Source of the DNA: Litomosoides sigmodontis
Taxonomy: Eukaryota > Nematoda > Chromadorea > Rhabditida > Onchocercidae
Assembly: GCA_963070105.1 (NCBI GenBank)
Contig: OY718806.1
Span: 9,605,190-9,669,189, forward strand
Direction of reading: 5' to 3'
Length of the DNA stretch: 64,000 nt
Shown: one piece after another, positions 1 to 16,270 of the stretch
Layout: each line of letters begins with the position of its first letter
Numbering within the stretch: position 1 is the first letter of the stretch
Program-made: the position numbers and the translations under genes
Notes under the pieces: generated by a model
The model's database searches: none
Told to the model about the DNA's origin: nothing
What the model saw: only the letters and a program-made list of their open reading frames with translations

Positions 1-3297
<3,297 letters not shown>

Positions 3298-6171
3298 GTT
3301 ATTATTATTATTATTAATTATTGTTAATTATTGTTAATTTTATTATTACATGTTCATGCTGTCCTCCAAATTACGACTATTATATACGTTAACGTCAATC
3401 TTATCGTCAGAGGAAAAAAATGAAGATGAAAACGAAAAAGAAAGACATTGATTGCGAATGAAATATGTGCAATCGTCAAGCGGTATATCTATCATTCCTC
3501 TGTCTCACTCCAATCAACATCACTTTACTTCTATTTTCAACTTTCATTTTGCTTCTCTTTTCCGCTATAGCCATTGTTTTATTCCTCCTCCGACATTGCT
3601 CTCACTGATGACAATTGATGATAGCGGTGATAGCAATGATTGTTAACAGTAGGATGGCGATCAGATGCTGTAATGATAGTAATTGATAATGGTTATGCAT
3701 GCTAATGATGTTGATGATGGCGGTTAATGATAACAGCGTGCTAGCAGTAGCGGTGATGATGCTGATGATGCCAGTGATACGTCCATTAATAATTCTCTTC
3801 CTAATGATTAGAAGTGATGATAACGATTATACGATACATTGTATTGTATCTTGTTACTGCTGATCATTCATTACTGCGGTGATAATGATGATAATAGTTA
3901 GAGCAATGGGTAGTGCTGATAGTGATAATAACGACGATGATAGTGATAATAATAATTATTATTATCAGTAAATAATAGTAAAAATGATAAGATGAATGAA
4001 CGTATCTCTCACATTGCGAGACGTGTATCATTTACAATACAGTGAAGCATTCAACATTTGCAATATGCTAATCATGCTTTAACGGATAAGTGTAATCACC
4101 AAGCATGATTTTGCAGATAAATATTAATTATTAACACTTATTATTACTAGTATTTATTACTACATTAATTACTATGTTTGTATTATTAACAATTATGCTA
4201 TATTTTATATTATTCTATTCATATTAATTATTATCAAGTACTAACAGTTATTAACAAAGAATTACCTGACGAATAAACAGTACAGGTAGTAGTAGTAGTT
4301 GTTGTTGTTGTTGTAATAGTAGGCAAATAAAATAATGGGCTTGAGATTTTCAAGCACATTCTCTTTTAAGTGTTTAAACTAAGCTTCACTTCGTTATTTT
4401 TCATCTCTTTCTCTTTCTCTTTTCCTTCTCCTTTCTCTTTCTCCCTCTCCCTCTCTCTCTCTCTCTTTGTCCATCTTTCTCCTTGTCAATCGTTTAATCA
4501 GCGCATTCATTTGTGACCATTGTGATTTGTGATTTTACGGTGGAATTCATATATCCATCCACTCACTCACTTATTGTGAATGCGTTCTTAAACTTTAGTT
4601 CAGAACTTCAATCCTTCTTCTTCCGCCCACTTCGATCGATACAACCACTGTGTTTACTATTTGTTAGAAGCGAATTCATTTTTTATACATTAATTGCTAA
4701 GTAAAAATTATGCTTTTTGTTATTTGTTCTTTTGTTTTTTCTTTGATATATTTTAGCATTTCGTCTTTCTTTCTCTCTCAATCTCTCTCTCTCTCTCTCT
4801 CTCTTTATTATTCTATCGTTTGCATTGTTTTTCAAATTTTCTGCATTTGTGCTTAACAACCAATTATTAATTCTAAAAATGAAAATTTTTATTTCGATTT
4901 TACGTCGCATTTTATTTTTGTTTTTGCTTTTATTTCGTATTCTATTAATTCATTTGTCTCTTGTTGTTTACACTTAAAGTGTATTACGTTATTTCATTTG
5001 TTTTGTTTCATTTATCGATTTAATGATTAGAAGTAATAATTACAACTGAAGTAATCAATGACCTATTAATATCAATAATTGTTTAAAAGTGAAAATAGAT
5101 GAAAATTTTTTTGGAATTTCGAAAACTTCAATGGAAATGTGGAAGAAGTAGGAATGAGAATTTAAAGCGGGAAATATTAGGCAACAAAATGAAAGAAATT
5201 TAAAGCTAAAAAAAATGATTGGCGAAAGAAATGAGGAAAAAAAAAGAGGAGGAGATGGTTAATAATCATTTTTTAAGAGAAAAAAAACGTCAAAGATCAT
5301 TTCATTTGTTTGCATCATTCCAAAAACGTTTTATTGTTATTAATTATCATTATTACTATTATTATTTTTATTATTATTATTTTTTTATTTGCTTTAATCC
5401 TTCATCGTCACTATTGTTCCTTCCTTTTTTCTTATTTTGCAATCACAATGCCTTTGTCATTCATTGCTCTAACTTGTTGGAAACAATTGAAAGCATCAAA
5501 TGATTTAGTAATTGGGCCATTTTTTTTTTGAATTTAATTACAATTTAAGCTCTAACTTCTTTCAAGCGATGAAAAATTGGGAAGTTCATTCCAATGCTTC
5601 GTAATTTCGCTCATTTATTTACTTTTTTTTCTTTAAAAAAAGAATTCAAATAAAATTTTTGTAAATATAGGAAAAAAATGCCTGCCAAATTGTTTTTTTG
5701 CATTAAAGTGGAAAAACGCCTAACACTGATTAGCATATATAGTATGAAAATATATGATGAAAATTTGTTGGAATTTTTTTTTTTTTTTTGCTTTAGAATT
5801 ATACTGATAAATGAACAGCACAACGACAGCCTTTTTCGCTTTTTCTTCCTTTTTTTCTTTTGTCATTTTATCATTTCAATGAAATGGTTATTTTTCGAAA
5901 AAGGAAATTTCTCTGCCAAAGTATCCATCTGTTTGAGAGGTTGAGAGGTTTTTTTCCTTCCGTGCAACGAGGGCAAAGCTATGAATATTTAGTTATAATT
6001 GGTGAGATGGAATGAATGTATGTTTTCCATCGTCGCTATCCAATTTTTCACTTTCTTAAAACATTTCAATCGATGGTCAGGTCTCCCTTCTTTCTTTTTC
6101 TTTCTCTCTCTTTTTTTTTTTAGTTTAATAATTAAATAAATGAAGAATTAACTCTGTAGGCCTGTCTACGT

Positions 6172-6222
6172 ATGTGTGTGTGTATGTATGTGTATGTGTG
6201 TGTGTATGTGTCTGTGTATGTG
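6172..6222. repeat. (TG)n microsatellite
   Basis: Imperfect TG dinucleotides with TA and TC interruptions. Confidence 0.85.
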
Positions 6223-8466
6223 GTGTGTTCATCACATTATTGACGCGGAACCGGTTACGCTGCCCCAAATTTGATTTGATTTTGATGCTTCGCAAAATGT
6301 CTCGATGTATCCTTTGCACTATACAGTCATGTCATTTGACTTCTATACTTCCTTTGATCATTCCTAATTTTAACCGTTGTTAATATCACATCACTCTCTC
6401 TCTCTCTCCTCTTATCACATCGTTATCAATTTTGTGATAAGTTTATACACACACACTGATTATGATTCCAGGAAAGGAATGGAAGAACGGGTGGGAGGGA
6501 TGGTGGGAAAATCACACTGAATATTTTTTCCTACTTTGTCATAAAATATATTTTTTTTAAAATTTTAAACTTAGTTAATTTTGCACAATTTGGTAACAAT
6601 TATTCTTGTAAGATTTCATTTTCTAATGTGTGTACATATAATGTATAAAAAAATGAAATTTTGATAAGAAGGAAGAAGACGGATCGAAATCAATCTTGAT
6701 CGTATTCTTTTTTTTTAACTACATTTATGGCCTTTTTGTTGTTTTTTTTTGAATTTTAGAATTTGATAAATAACACTGTGTCGTATCTTGTAGCAAAAAG
6801 AGAAGAAACGAATCGAAATTCACTTTTTTTTAAATTCATTTTGATTTAAATCTGTAATTGCAGAAGATACATGGATATATTTTAAAAATTCTTTTTTCAA
6901 TAAGAAGAAACAGTTTTTCGTTTCTGTTTTTCAGGCATTTAATTCGCTAGTAATTTCATGCATTTAAATTGGAACAAGTAAAAATGAATTATTATCCGTC
7001 GAGGTATTTTTCATTTTCCTTCATTCTCTATCTCGCCTCCCTCTCTCTTTCTAATGTAGACTTTTTCTTCCTCAATTCTCAGTGCGCTACTCTTCAAAAT
7101 TTTATTTTTAATATATTTCAAATTTTCCACAGACAAGAAATAACATTTTTTGTTGTTGGAAAGAAGGGAGGAAAAAACGAAATTAGAACTGTTGTTGTAT
7201 GAGTGAATTAACTTTCACTTACTACCAGTATTTAAATATTCAACAAATTTCATCTTTTCGTAGCAAATAACAATTTTGCTATCTTTTCCTTTTTTTATTT
7301 TCGCTCTTCATCTTACCGATGAATGAGAGACATACCTAACTGCCTGTCAAATGAAAAATTCTATGAAATAATTTTTAACAATTTTGATGACTTTCACAAA
7401 AATTTTTTGTGCAATTTTTTTTTAACAAATAGATTTTGAAATATTTTAAAATTTCCAATAAATTATGCAAGAGTAAGCTAACAACGAATCAAATCTAATA
7501 TGTTAGAAGTATAAAGATCAAAATGACCAAAGCAAAAAAGGAGAAATTAGTTGGCTCCTTTATGGAAGAAAAAAAAAAGGAGAGGAGGGAGTGGGGACGA
7601 AGAGGATGTGTGATATGAAAAAGTGCAACAAAGTTTGAAAATAAACACATCTTCTCTTACTACTATTGTTATTTAATGATCGATGTTGCTGTAAATAAAC
7701 TACAACCTTAAATGTTCATTATGAATTTAAATAGATTTTAGAAATTTAGAAAATTAATAATTATTTGTTTATTTTATTGTTTTCTTTTTTTTACAGCACA
7801 AACAAGCAAACAACCACTTCCACTACTCATCTTTTGTTTTCTTTTCTAATTTATCCTCCTCCTTAACTTACTAAAGAGTTCATTTTTAATTTCACATCGG
7901 AATTTTCTACTTTTCAATCCGTTAGAAGTGTTAAATTTGGTTACTTAAACTACAATTCAAACGAAGCAAATTTTACAACTTACATTAAATGTTTACACAT
8001 AACATTTTAGTAAGTGTGTATAGTGATAGGGATATGAATAATGTTTTAATGTTTAAATAGCTTATTCTAACATTTTCCAATTGTTACTCCGTATCAATTT
8101 TAAACGTTATCAAATGTTGCAAATAATTTTCAGATTATGATTTAAGAGAAAAACAAAAGTTACATTTTGCAATTTAACTCTTTCCTTACTCGTTGAGATT
8201 ATTTCAGGTAACGAAAAAACTTTTTCGTTTTTTACGCGTTGCGAAAAACAAAAAAATTATGGAAGGAAAAAATTTTCTTCCTACTTCATCTTGTGATTTG
8301 AAGAGGAGATTATTGAAAGCTTCGAGGAGGAAGAAAAAAGTGTGTGAAGTAACGAACGCTTGGCCTAAATTATTCTTCAGATAATAGTTGGTTTAGAATC
8401 AGATTGTATTTTTGCATGTTTGAAATTAGCATATTGTCGGTAAATCCGTTCGTTCATATTCACTTA

Positions 8467-8537
8467 ATTCCTTCCTTCCTTCCTCCATCCATCCATCCAT
8501 CCCATCCATCCATCCATTCATTCATTCATTCATTCCT
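8467..8537. repeat. Compound tetranucleotide repeat (CCTT)n-(CATC)n-(ATTC)n
   Basis: Three neighbouring pyrimidine-rich tetranucleotide blocks pass into one another by single-base change, as expected from replication slippage. Confidence 0.9.
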
Positions 8538-10353
8538 TGCTATCTGTCTGCGAAGTAAGCTTTCTCAAATCGATTTTAAGTTCCTTTCACTTGCTATTAC
8601 ACTGTTTGACAGGGTGAAACGTACCTCTTCTCTTCCTCCTCCACTTCTCATCGTTTCTACTATTTTAGTAATTAAGCTATAATTTTAAAGTATATTTACG
8701 TTTACCACTACTAATACCGCTACTATTATCACCGTGATTCTTATTCTTTAGTACTTGCTAATTTGTTTTAATTATCAGTGGAAATTTTAATAGGCATTTA
8801 CTTTATTGTTTGAATTTCTCCTTTCTTGCATTACATCAATTAGAAAATTATAGATTTAAAGATTGGTAATTAAGCACAATGGAAAATAGCTTCATGATGT
8901 CGTAAATGATGCATACCGTTTGTGTAAAAACGAAGTGCTATTATGTAGGAAGACATTCAGTCATTAATTAAATTACATTCTAATTTTCGCCGTCATTTTC
9001 AATATTTCGTTTCTCATAATATTATTTCTGTCGTACAGCACAGGCAGGCAACAACCGTTTTTTCCCTCTACTTGTTTAAATTCTATAAATGGAAAAGATA
9101 AATTGAAACATGTCAAGTTTTCTTCAGTCATTCGTAATTTAACTGAAATTTAACTTCATATTCGATTTTTTTTTAAGAAAATGAACTGGAATGAGTGAAA
9201 CGTTTCTTTTAATTTTCTTAAAAATTTTTTTCCAAACAATTTCTTCCATCCTCTTCCTTTCTCCCCCTCTCCCTTCTTATTTTTCACCCTCCTCCTCTCT
9301 TCTGTAGGCTTCTCTCATTTCTTCCATAAAAAGCCTGGAAAACTTCTACTTCCTTCCAAATTTTCACTACCACGCCATCCATCTGGTTGGGCGATAAATT
9401 TAGTGCATCAAAAATTTTTGAAATTTTCTTAAATTTTTCCCAATATATGATGACGTATTCCATTTTTCCGTTTCCTTTTTAAGTTTGTCGTAAAAATATT
9501 TAAAGTAGTTTTTCCCTTTCACAGTTTAGAACACTTCTGCCTAATTGCTTTTGTAAATTATTTTTTGTCGTGCAACAATCATTTTCAAATGCGTCGAATT
9601 CGTTTAATGGATGAAATAAAAATTAGAATTTTTATGCAATTCTAGGAATTGAATCCTTTCATCTGCCATTCTCTTTTTACCATACTACTAATCAATGTTC
9701 GTTGATAAAATTTTAAATTATCGTTTAAAAGTACTTCATCTGTTTTTTTCTGAAAATATATTTACGAAGCTGGTTTTGTGAGCTTTTCAAAAAAAAAAAA
9801 AAAATTGCCTTTTCAATCTATGATTAAGATAGCGTATGCATTCAAGAGGTGAAATCATCCAATCTAATTATGCATTCTCACATGCTAATTAAAATTTTTT
9901 TGCTATATTTTAATATCATCAGCAATCTCTTTTAAGTCTATTTAATTTCATTTATAAATGCGTTTTTTTTTGTTCATTTCAAAACGTGGAATACACTTAT
10001 TTACCTGTTTGTTGCTTCTCATTTTGATAATCAATTAATTATTGCGTTTGCTTTTCGAAGATGTTCTCTTAAAATTTCTCCTATTAATTTCATATTTTTC
10101 AAGCTAATAGCATTCGCTACATTGCTGCTACATTCTCAATACATATAGATATATTTATTCATTTGTTTATTTATTCCCTATCTCTCTATCAATTGGAAAG
10201 CAACAATCATAAAAGTACGACGAGCTGGCTAGTAGCAACAGCAGCAGCAGCAGCAACAGTAACAGCAAGTTTGGTCATTCGGCCACTTCATCATTTCATT
10301 CGATCACCCGAATTCCGGATGCCATACGATTTTGCATCCGTACTGCTGGAAAG

Positions 10354-13300
10354 ATGACTGATATCGCAAAAGAGGCAGCAAAATTGAATAGTCATGATTT
10401 CGCTGCTACGGGTGGTAGAAGCAATAATCTTAATAGCAGTAGTAGCAGTAGCAGTAGCAGTAGCAGTAGTAGTAGTAGTAGTAATACCAATACCAATGAC
10501 TGTAATAATAGTAATATTACTAATAACAATAACAATGAGCAGCAACAATCGGCTCGTTTCATTGCGTCATCAGCAACAAACTTCGAATTTCGTCCATCAT
10601 CAAAAGAAAATGGGAAAAATTCCAAGGCTACCCGAAGCAAATCACCCGGTGCATTCATCGAACGTTTATCAAGTTTTGCGCGTGGCAAATATCGAAGTAG
10701 TTTATCGGAGCGTCCAACACAATCCAAAAATTTCGGTGAACGTCCACGACGGGTTTCTTGATTTTCTATTTTTTTTTTTTAGTTTAATTTTGTCGTTTTA
10801 CAAAAAAAAAAAAAAAAAGAGAGAACTGTTAAACTTTTTTTCTTCACTGAAAAAGCATTAGCGCCGTAACACTACACTATTATTACATATTGCAAATATT
10901 GATTTAGTGTATGTGTTCACGAAGTTTTATGGAGTTTTTCTTTTTTTTTTGTCACCTCGAATAACTCTATTTGATACATTTACATTTGCTTCCTTCACTT
11001 CTTCCAGTTCTCTGATTTTTAAGCAATTTTTCGGAAAAAAGACACTTTCTATTTTTGTCATGCACTAATTCCCTATTTAATAATGAAAAAGATTTTTAAT
11101 CTCAGAAATATTTCATGTGTATTACATTCAAATATGATTTAGTCCTTTTCAAACTGATTATTTTTCACTGTGCATTTCATTTTTTGAAATTAAAAACGAA
11201 GTTTTCTTAATATTTTAAATTCTTTACAATCGTCTGCTCCTTCATTGATCAAATCAATTGTTTAGATTTGTCACATTTAAGTAGTGCAAGAAATCAAATC
11301 ACCAAATCATTCGAAATATGGTGATATTTCTAGAATGATTTACTTCTTGCAATAAAAAATTAAAATTTACATTTCACTCCTCTTCAAACGTTCTCGTTAT
11401 GTTTCAACGTTTCAGACACTCTTAAAAAGAAGAAAGGAAATGATTCTCTTCAAAATTATACCGAAATTTTTTTGTTCATTGTATTTCAATTTTCATTGTT
11501 CAAAGTTTCCATTTTGCTTATAAATCAAATTTTATACAGTTTAGCGATAGATTCCATAAATTAACTTTTGCAGTTATTTCACAAATCTAATTTCACCCTT
11601 TTTTACTAAGAACATATGATAATCTTTGACAGATTTATTTATTTGTTTTTTCGTTTTTTTTTTCCAAAATATCTCAAATGATTCATATAATAATCCTGCT
11701 TTGATGACACTTTTTTGGGAAAGAAGAAAAAAACTTGGTCATAATCAATTACAGAGCTAATAGCTACATCTCTGTGCGAAGTGAGAAGTGACGAATTAAT
11801 GATAATTTTTAAAAAAAAATAAATGAAACGAGATAAGCATTAATTCCTTTAAATTAGATGAGAGAGAAAAAAAAAAGAGTTGAAATAATCGTGCAAAATG
11901 CTGATAGCTGAAGAGGAATGCAAATGCATCCTTCTTTTGTATCACTCTGTTTTGTCAGCTAATTCTGTTACCGTGATTATCTCCAAACTTTCATTACTGT
12001 AATGCGAATGTATTACGAAAAGGTTTTGTTAAACATTAAACAAAAGAAATTTCATTTGAAAAAAAAAAGAATTCATTTGAGCAAACTTTACATCAATGCA
12101 AAAAAAGACCAGTGAGATTCATCAATTCATTAGTTTAGTGATTTTGAGAATTTGTTGCTTTTTTTTGTTCACTGAGCAACACAATTTCATATTCTTGCAG
12201 GATTTGCATAGAGATTTGCAAAAGTGTCGAGAAAATGAGGAAACACGATTGGACTTGAGCTCTTCTGATGTAAGTTTTAATTTTCCTGCTATCACTTCAC
12301 ATTTCAATATCAGTGATATCAGAAGTAATGCATTTTACATTTGCAAATTTATTTTTCGTAAAGCATACTTATACTTACAGTAAAATCATTGATCGTTGAA
12401 AAGATATAATTCCATTCAGTCGTTTTTTTTAAATCAAAAATGAATGATATTATTTGGTAAAATTAAAAATGTTTTTTTTTTCATAAATAAATTCATTTAT
12501 GTTACTAGAATATTATATTTATATCAGTGTAGAGGAACAGGTTTTCTAAGTTTCCCATTGTTTAGATCGTAAGCATTCCGACAACCATTCGCGATTTAGT
12601 CCAATTGACTGAACTGTTTTTGTATAAAAACAAGCTCGCAGCATTACCAAATGAAATTGGCAATTTAATAAATTTGAAGAAATTGGGTTTAAGCGAAAAT
12701 GGTTTAACATCACTACCGGATACGCTTGCCGCACTCACCCATCTTGAAACGCTCGATTTACGTCACAACAAATTATGCGAGGTCCTTTCCTTTCATTTCG
12801 TGTAGAAACGTGAAATAAGAAAAATATCGGAAAAATTTCCTACATCGATAAACAGTAGTAATTTCCGTGCGAAGTGCAATTGACATGCAAAATAAGATGG
12901 GAATTTGAATTTCAATAAATTTCCTACAATTTAGATAATTCATTTTTTTGGTAATGAAAAATTTTGATATTTTCAGGTGTGTAATTTTTTGTTGTAATTT
13001 TCGAATGAAACCAATGCTTTTGCATGATATAACTATGAATATGAAATTATGATTTTTGCGAAAAAGTGTTTGATTTCAGTTACCACCGGTCATCTATCAG
13101 ATTAGTTCATTGGAAACATTATGGTTGCGATATAATCGTATTGTTTCAATTGGTTCCGATATCGGTCGTTTGAAACGGTTGAAAATGATTGATTTACGTG
13201 AGAATAAGATACGTGAATTACCTCCAACGATTGGACAAATTAAATCGCTTGTTGTATGCTTGCTTAGTTACAATCATTTAAAAACGATACCTGAAGGTCA

Positions 13301-16270
13301 ACTTTAATTCCAATTTATAATTCAGTTGCATATTTTGTCACATTTCATCGCTCATTTTATAAATTTTACTGAAATTCTGTAAAACATAAATGATGAGATC
13401 GTGTTCCTTGCGCAGTTATGTGTCTAACACATAGATAGAACCTGTGTGTATTGTACATTAATGTTATGCATGTTGCTGTCAGCAATTTTGTGGATTTTAA
13501 AACGGGATTAATTATTGACATTTGTTTAACTACATACTTGGATACTGAAACTATCAAAAGCGAAACGTTTTAAAAATTAAAATAGAAAAGAAACGTTTGT
13601 CATTCATTCTTCATCAAGTGCTTCTTATACAATTAAATAATTCTATTTTGTTTTATAGAAATGAAAAGCTTAATTTAAAGAATTTTTTAATTTTTAGAAA
13701 TTGGTGAATGCGTAGAGCTTACACAATTAGATTTGCAACACAATGATCTCGTACTGTTACCTAAAACGATGGGTAATTTGCAACATTTAATTCGATTGGG
13801 TTTGCGTTACAACAAGTTGCGACATTTGCCACAGGCAATGGCATATTGTCATAAGCTGGAAGAGTTCATCGTTGAAAGTAATCAGCTGGAAGCTTTGCCG
13901 GTTATTTTTCCACTTTATTCCTCAATTTCATTATTTAGTCACTGAAAATCAAATGTCTAAATTGATTCAATGGGTGATTACTGGAATTTTTTTTCGGCTG
14001 CAAATCTGTCCGAGTGAAACGCTTTTTTCAAGTGTTATTTGACGGAACGTTTTTTAAAAAATAACACTGAAATGAAAAAATTGCTTTTTTTTTTTCTAGG
14101 AAGGCATGCTTGCTTCACTGCCCAATTTAAAAACAATTAATTTGAGCCGCAATGAATTGACCGCTTTTCCGGCTGGTGGACCTCAGCAGTTTACATCTTG
14201 TATTGTGCGTTATTTTTCTTAAGTAAAATAAAAATCTGGAAGGGAAAAAAGATTTAAGAAAGTAACAAAATTGGTTTAAGAAGTTTCTAAATACTACGTA
14301 TTACTAAATTTAATAAAATTTTACTATCAAGGAAATAATATTTCCTTTTAGATTTTAGCATATCGAATTTACTCGTAAACTTTAGACATTGCCATTTTAT
14401 GCTTACCTTACATAGGGGAGTGAAAGAGAGAGAAAAAAGAGCTTTTAAATTTCGTAAAGCTTAAATTTTTCTAGCAAGCTTTATTTCAAATTTTGGTCTG
14501 TTTTGTCATCATCATCTGTAGTGAACTTTCAATTGTTGTATGGAAATGCCAGCACAGAATCTCTATTTTTCAGTGATTACCTTGGATTTCATTTTTTTTT
14601 TCATTATTTGCCTTTTGGGAATTAATTTTGAGTTGTTACTTCAATGTAAACCTGAACTTCAGTCAATCAACATGGAACATAATGCAATAGCAAAAATTCC
14701 CGTTGGAATATTCTCTAAAGCAATAGGCTTAACAAAGCTGAATTTAAAAGAGAACGCTCTTACATCTATGCCGCTTGGTTAGTTTTTTTGTTATTAATTA
14801 ATTTTACGGCACACTTAACATTTATAGCTTTTGGATTCAAATACTCATTTGCAGTATTGTTATTTCAAAATTTCATTTCATAACAGTTCAAAATATGCTA
14901 ACCATTTATATTTTTGTTGTCATCCGATTTTCATTAGTAGATTTCCGGTTTTTTGGTTTCAGACATGGGTTGTTGGCTAGCGATGACCGAATTGAATTTA
15001 TCCACAAATCAACTTCGTGTACTTCCCGATGATGTCGACAAACTTGTTAATTTAGAAGTATGTTGCATAATATTTAAAAAATCACCATTAAAAAAATCAT
15101 AAATTTATTACGCTAACAAATTTCTGTTTTTGATTGAAAATTTTGCTGAAATTCTGATTGGCTGTTTTTTTTGCAGGTATTAGTGTTGAGCAATAATATG
15201 CTTAAAAAGCTTCCGTCACAAATTGGCAGTTTGAAAAAACTGCGTGAATTGGATTTGGAAGAAAATGAATTAGATGCAATACCCAATGAAATTGGTTAGT
15301 TTGAAATGAATTTTCAGATTTTTCAATCTAATGGCAACTAATGTTGATATGATTGTAGGCTTTGTGACAAGCTTGACAAAGCTGTGGGTACAATCGAACA
15401 AATTAACTAACCTACCGCGGACAATTGGGTTAGTTTTAAGTTTTGAATTGAATTCAGATTTAATTTGAAGCGGAGTATATATGTTTTTTTTTTCGCTGTA
15501 CTTGATTGTTATCAATTTTTACTTTATTGTTATCACTTCAACGTTTTGTACTTTTGTTTTCTTTTTGCAGAAATCTTACCAACCTGACTGACCTACGAGC
15601 AGGAGAAAATAACCTAACATCTATACCGGAAGAGATTGGTTAGAGTTTTTAAATCTGAATTTGGTAGTATTTGCTGTTGCGTGATAGATTCTAAAAACAT
15701 TGATTTGACTTTTTTTTATAGTGTTTAGAATTTTTTTCTGTATTTAAGGTCTATGTTTTTTTTTTTTGTTGAGAAACTAGCTTTGAAAGTTTTTGAAAAT
15801 TACGGAAATTTTGATTGATAGTTTCATTTCAAACATTTATTATCAATTCAAACTTAAGATTTTATGAGTTTGAAAGTTTCCAAATTTTTTCCATTTTATT
15901 TCTTCTCAAACTTAATTTTAAAGGAAATTTGGACTCACTGAAAAGCCTTTATATCAATGATAATCCATCGCTTCACAATCTGCCATTTGAACTTGCGCTT
16001 TGCGCATCACTTGAAATTATGTCAATTGAAAATTGTCCGTTATCACAGATACCTCCCGAAATCACTGCTGGCGGACCTTCGCTTGTTATCCAGGTGATCA
16101 TTGTAGAAAGTGTTTAAATCTAAAAAAAAATTTAAAATTGTAGAAATACTATTTTGAATTATATATGTATGAGCAACATGAATTTTTCTTTCTATGTATT
16201 TTAATTTATTTTAATTTTTTATTTTTAGTACCTCAAGATGCAAGGCCCATACAGAGTTATGAGCATGTGA
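10354..16270 (+). CDS. soc-2: SHOC2/SUR-8/SOC-2 leucine-rich repeat scaffold protein, 13 exons
   Basis: Exons: 10354-10752, 12201-12269, 12566-12781, 13080-13296, 13698-13900, 14100-14204, 14663-14777, 14963-15057, 15177-15294, 15359-15428, 15571-15638, 15924-16093, 16229-16270. All junctions are GT-AG and phases agree, giving about 628 residues (human SHOC2 582). Residues 1-133 are a low-complexity Ser/Asn-rich leader with a polyserine run; then [15 protein letters not shown] starts the LRR block, which runs to near the C-terminus. Diagnostic SHOC2 stretches are [22 protein letters not shown] and the last exon [11 protein letters not shown]. In the family, SHOC2 joins MRAS and PP1C to dephosphorylate RAF, promoting RAS-MAPK signalling; that role is inferred. 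The acceptor of exon 7 leaves one residue fewer than human SHOC2. I see no clear PP1-binding RVxF motif in the leader. The frame is open back to 10213 without another ATG, so the true N-terminus may differ. Confidence 0.95.
10436..10487 (+). repeat. AGT/AGC trinucleotide run encoding polyserine in soc-2 exon 1
   Basis: A mixed AGC/AGT array codes for about 17 consecutive serines in the N-terminal leader of SOC-2, followed by Asn/Thr-rich codons. It lies upstream of the LRRs and is probably disordered and length-polymorphic. Confidence 0.85.

Larger units (their letters stand above)
3298..10353. other. AT-rich intergenic DNA upstream of soc-2
   Basis: No coding sequence can be supported. It contains GAT-rich low-complexity DNA (about 3600-3960), (CT)n tracts near 4430-4470 and 4780-4802, a (TG)n tract near 6172-6222, and a stepwise CCTT/CATC/ATTC tetranucleotide block at about 8467-8537. 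The part just before 10354 is a CAG-rich, Ser-coding-like open stretch that may be a 5' extension of soc-2. Confidence 0.6.

Noticed and set aside
6125..6383. Short ORFs on both strands with His/Thr or Cys/Val repeats
   Set aside because: Translations of the TG microsatellite.
10291..10861. Alternative frames over soc-2 exon 1 on both strands
   Set aside because: Shadows of the polyserine-coding triplet run; only the frame from 10354 continues in phase into the LRR exons.
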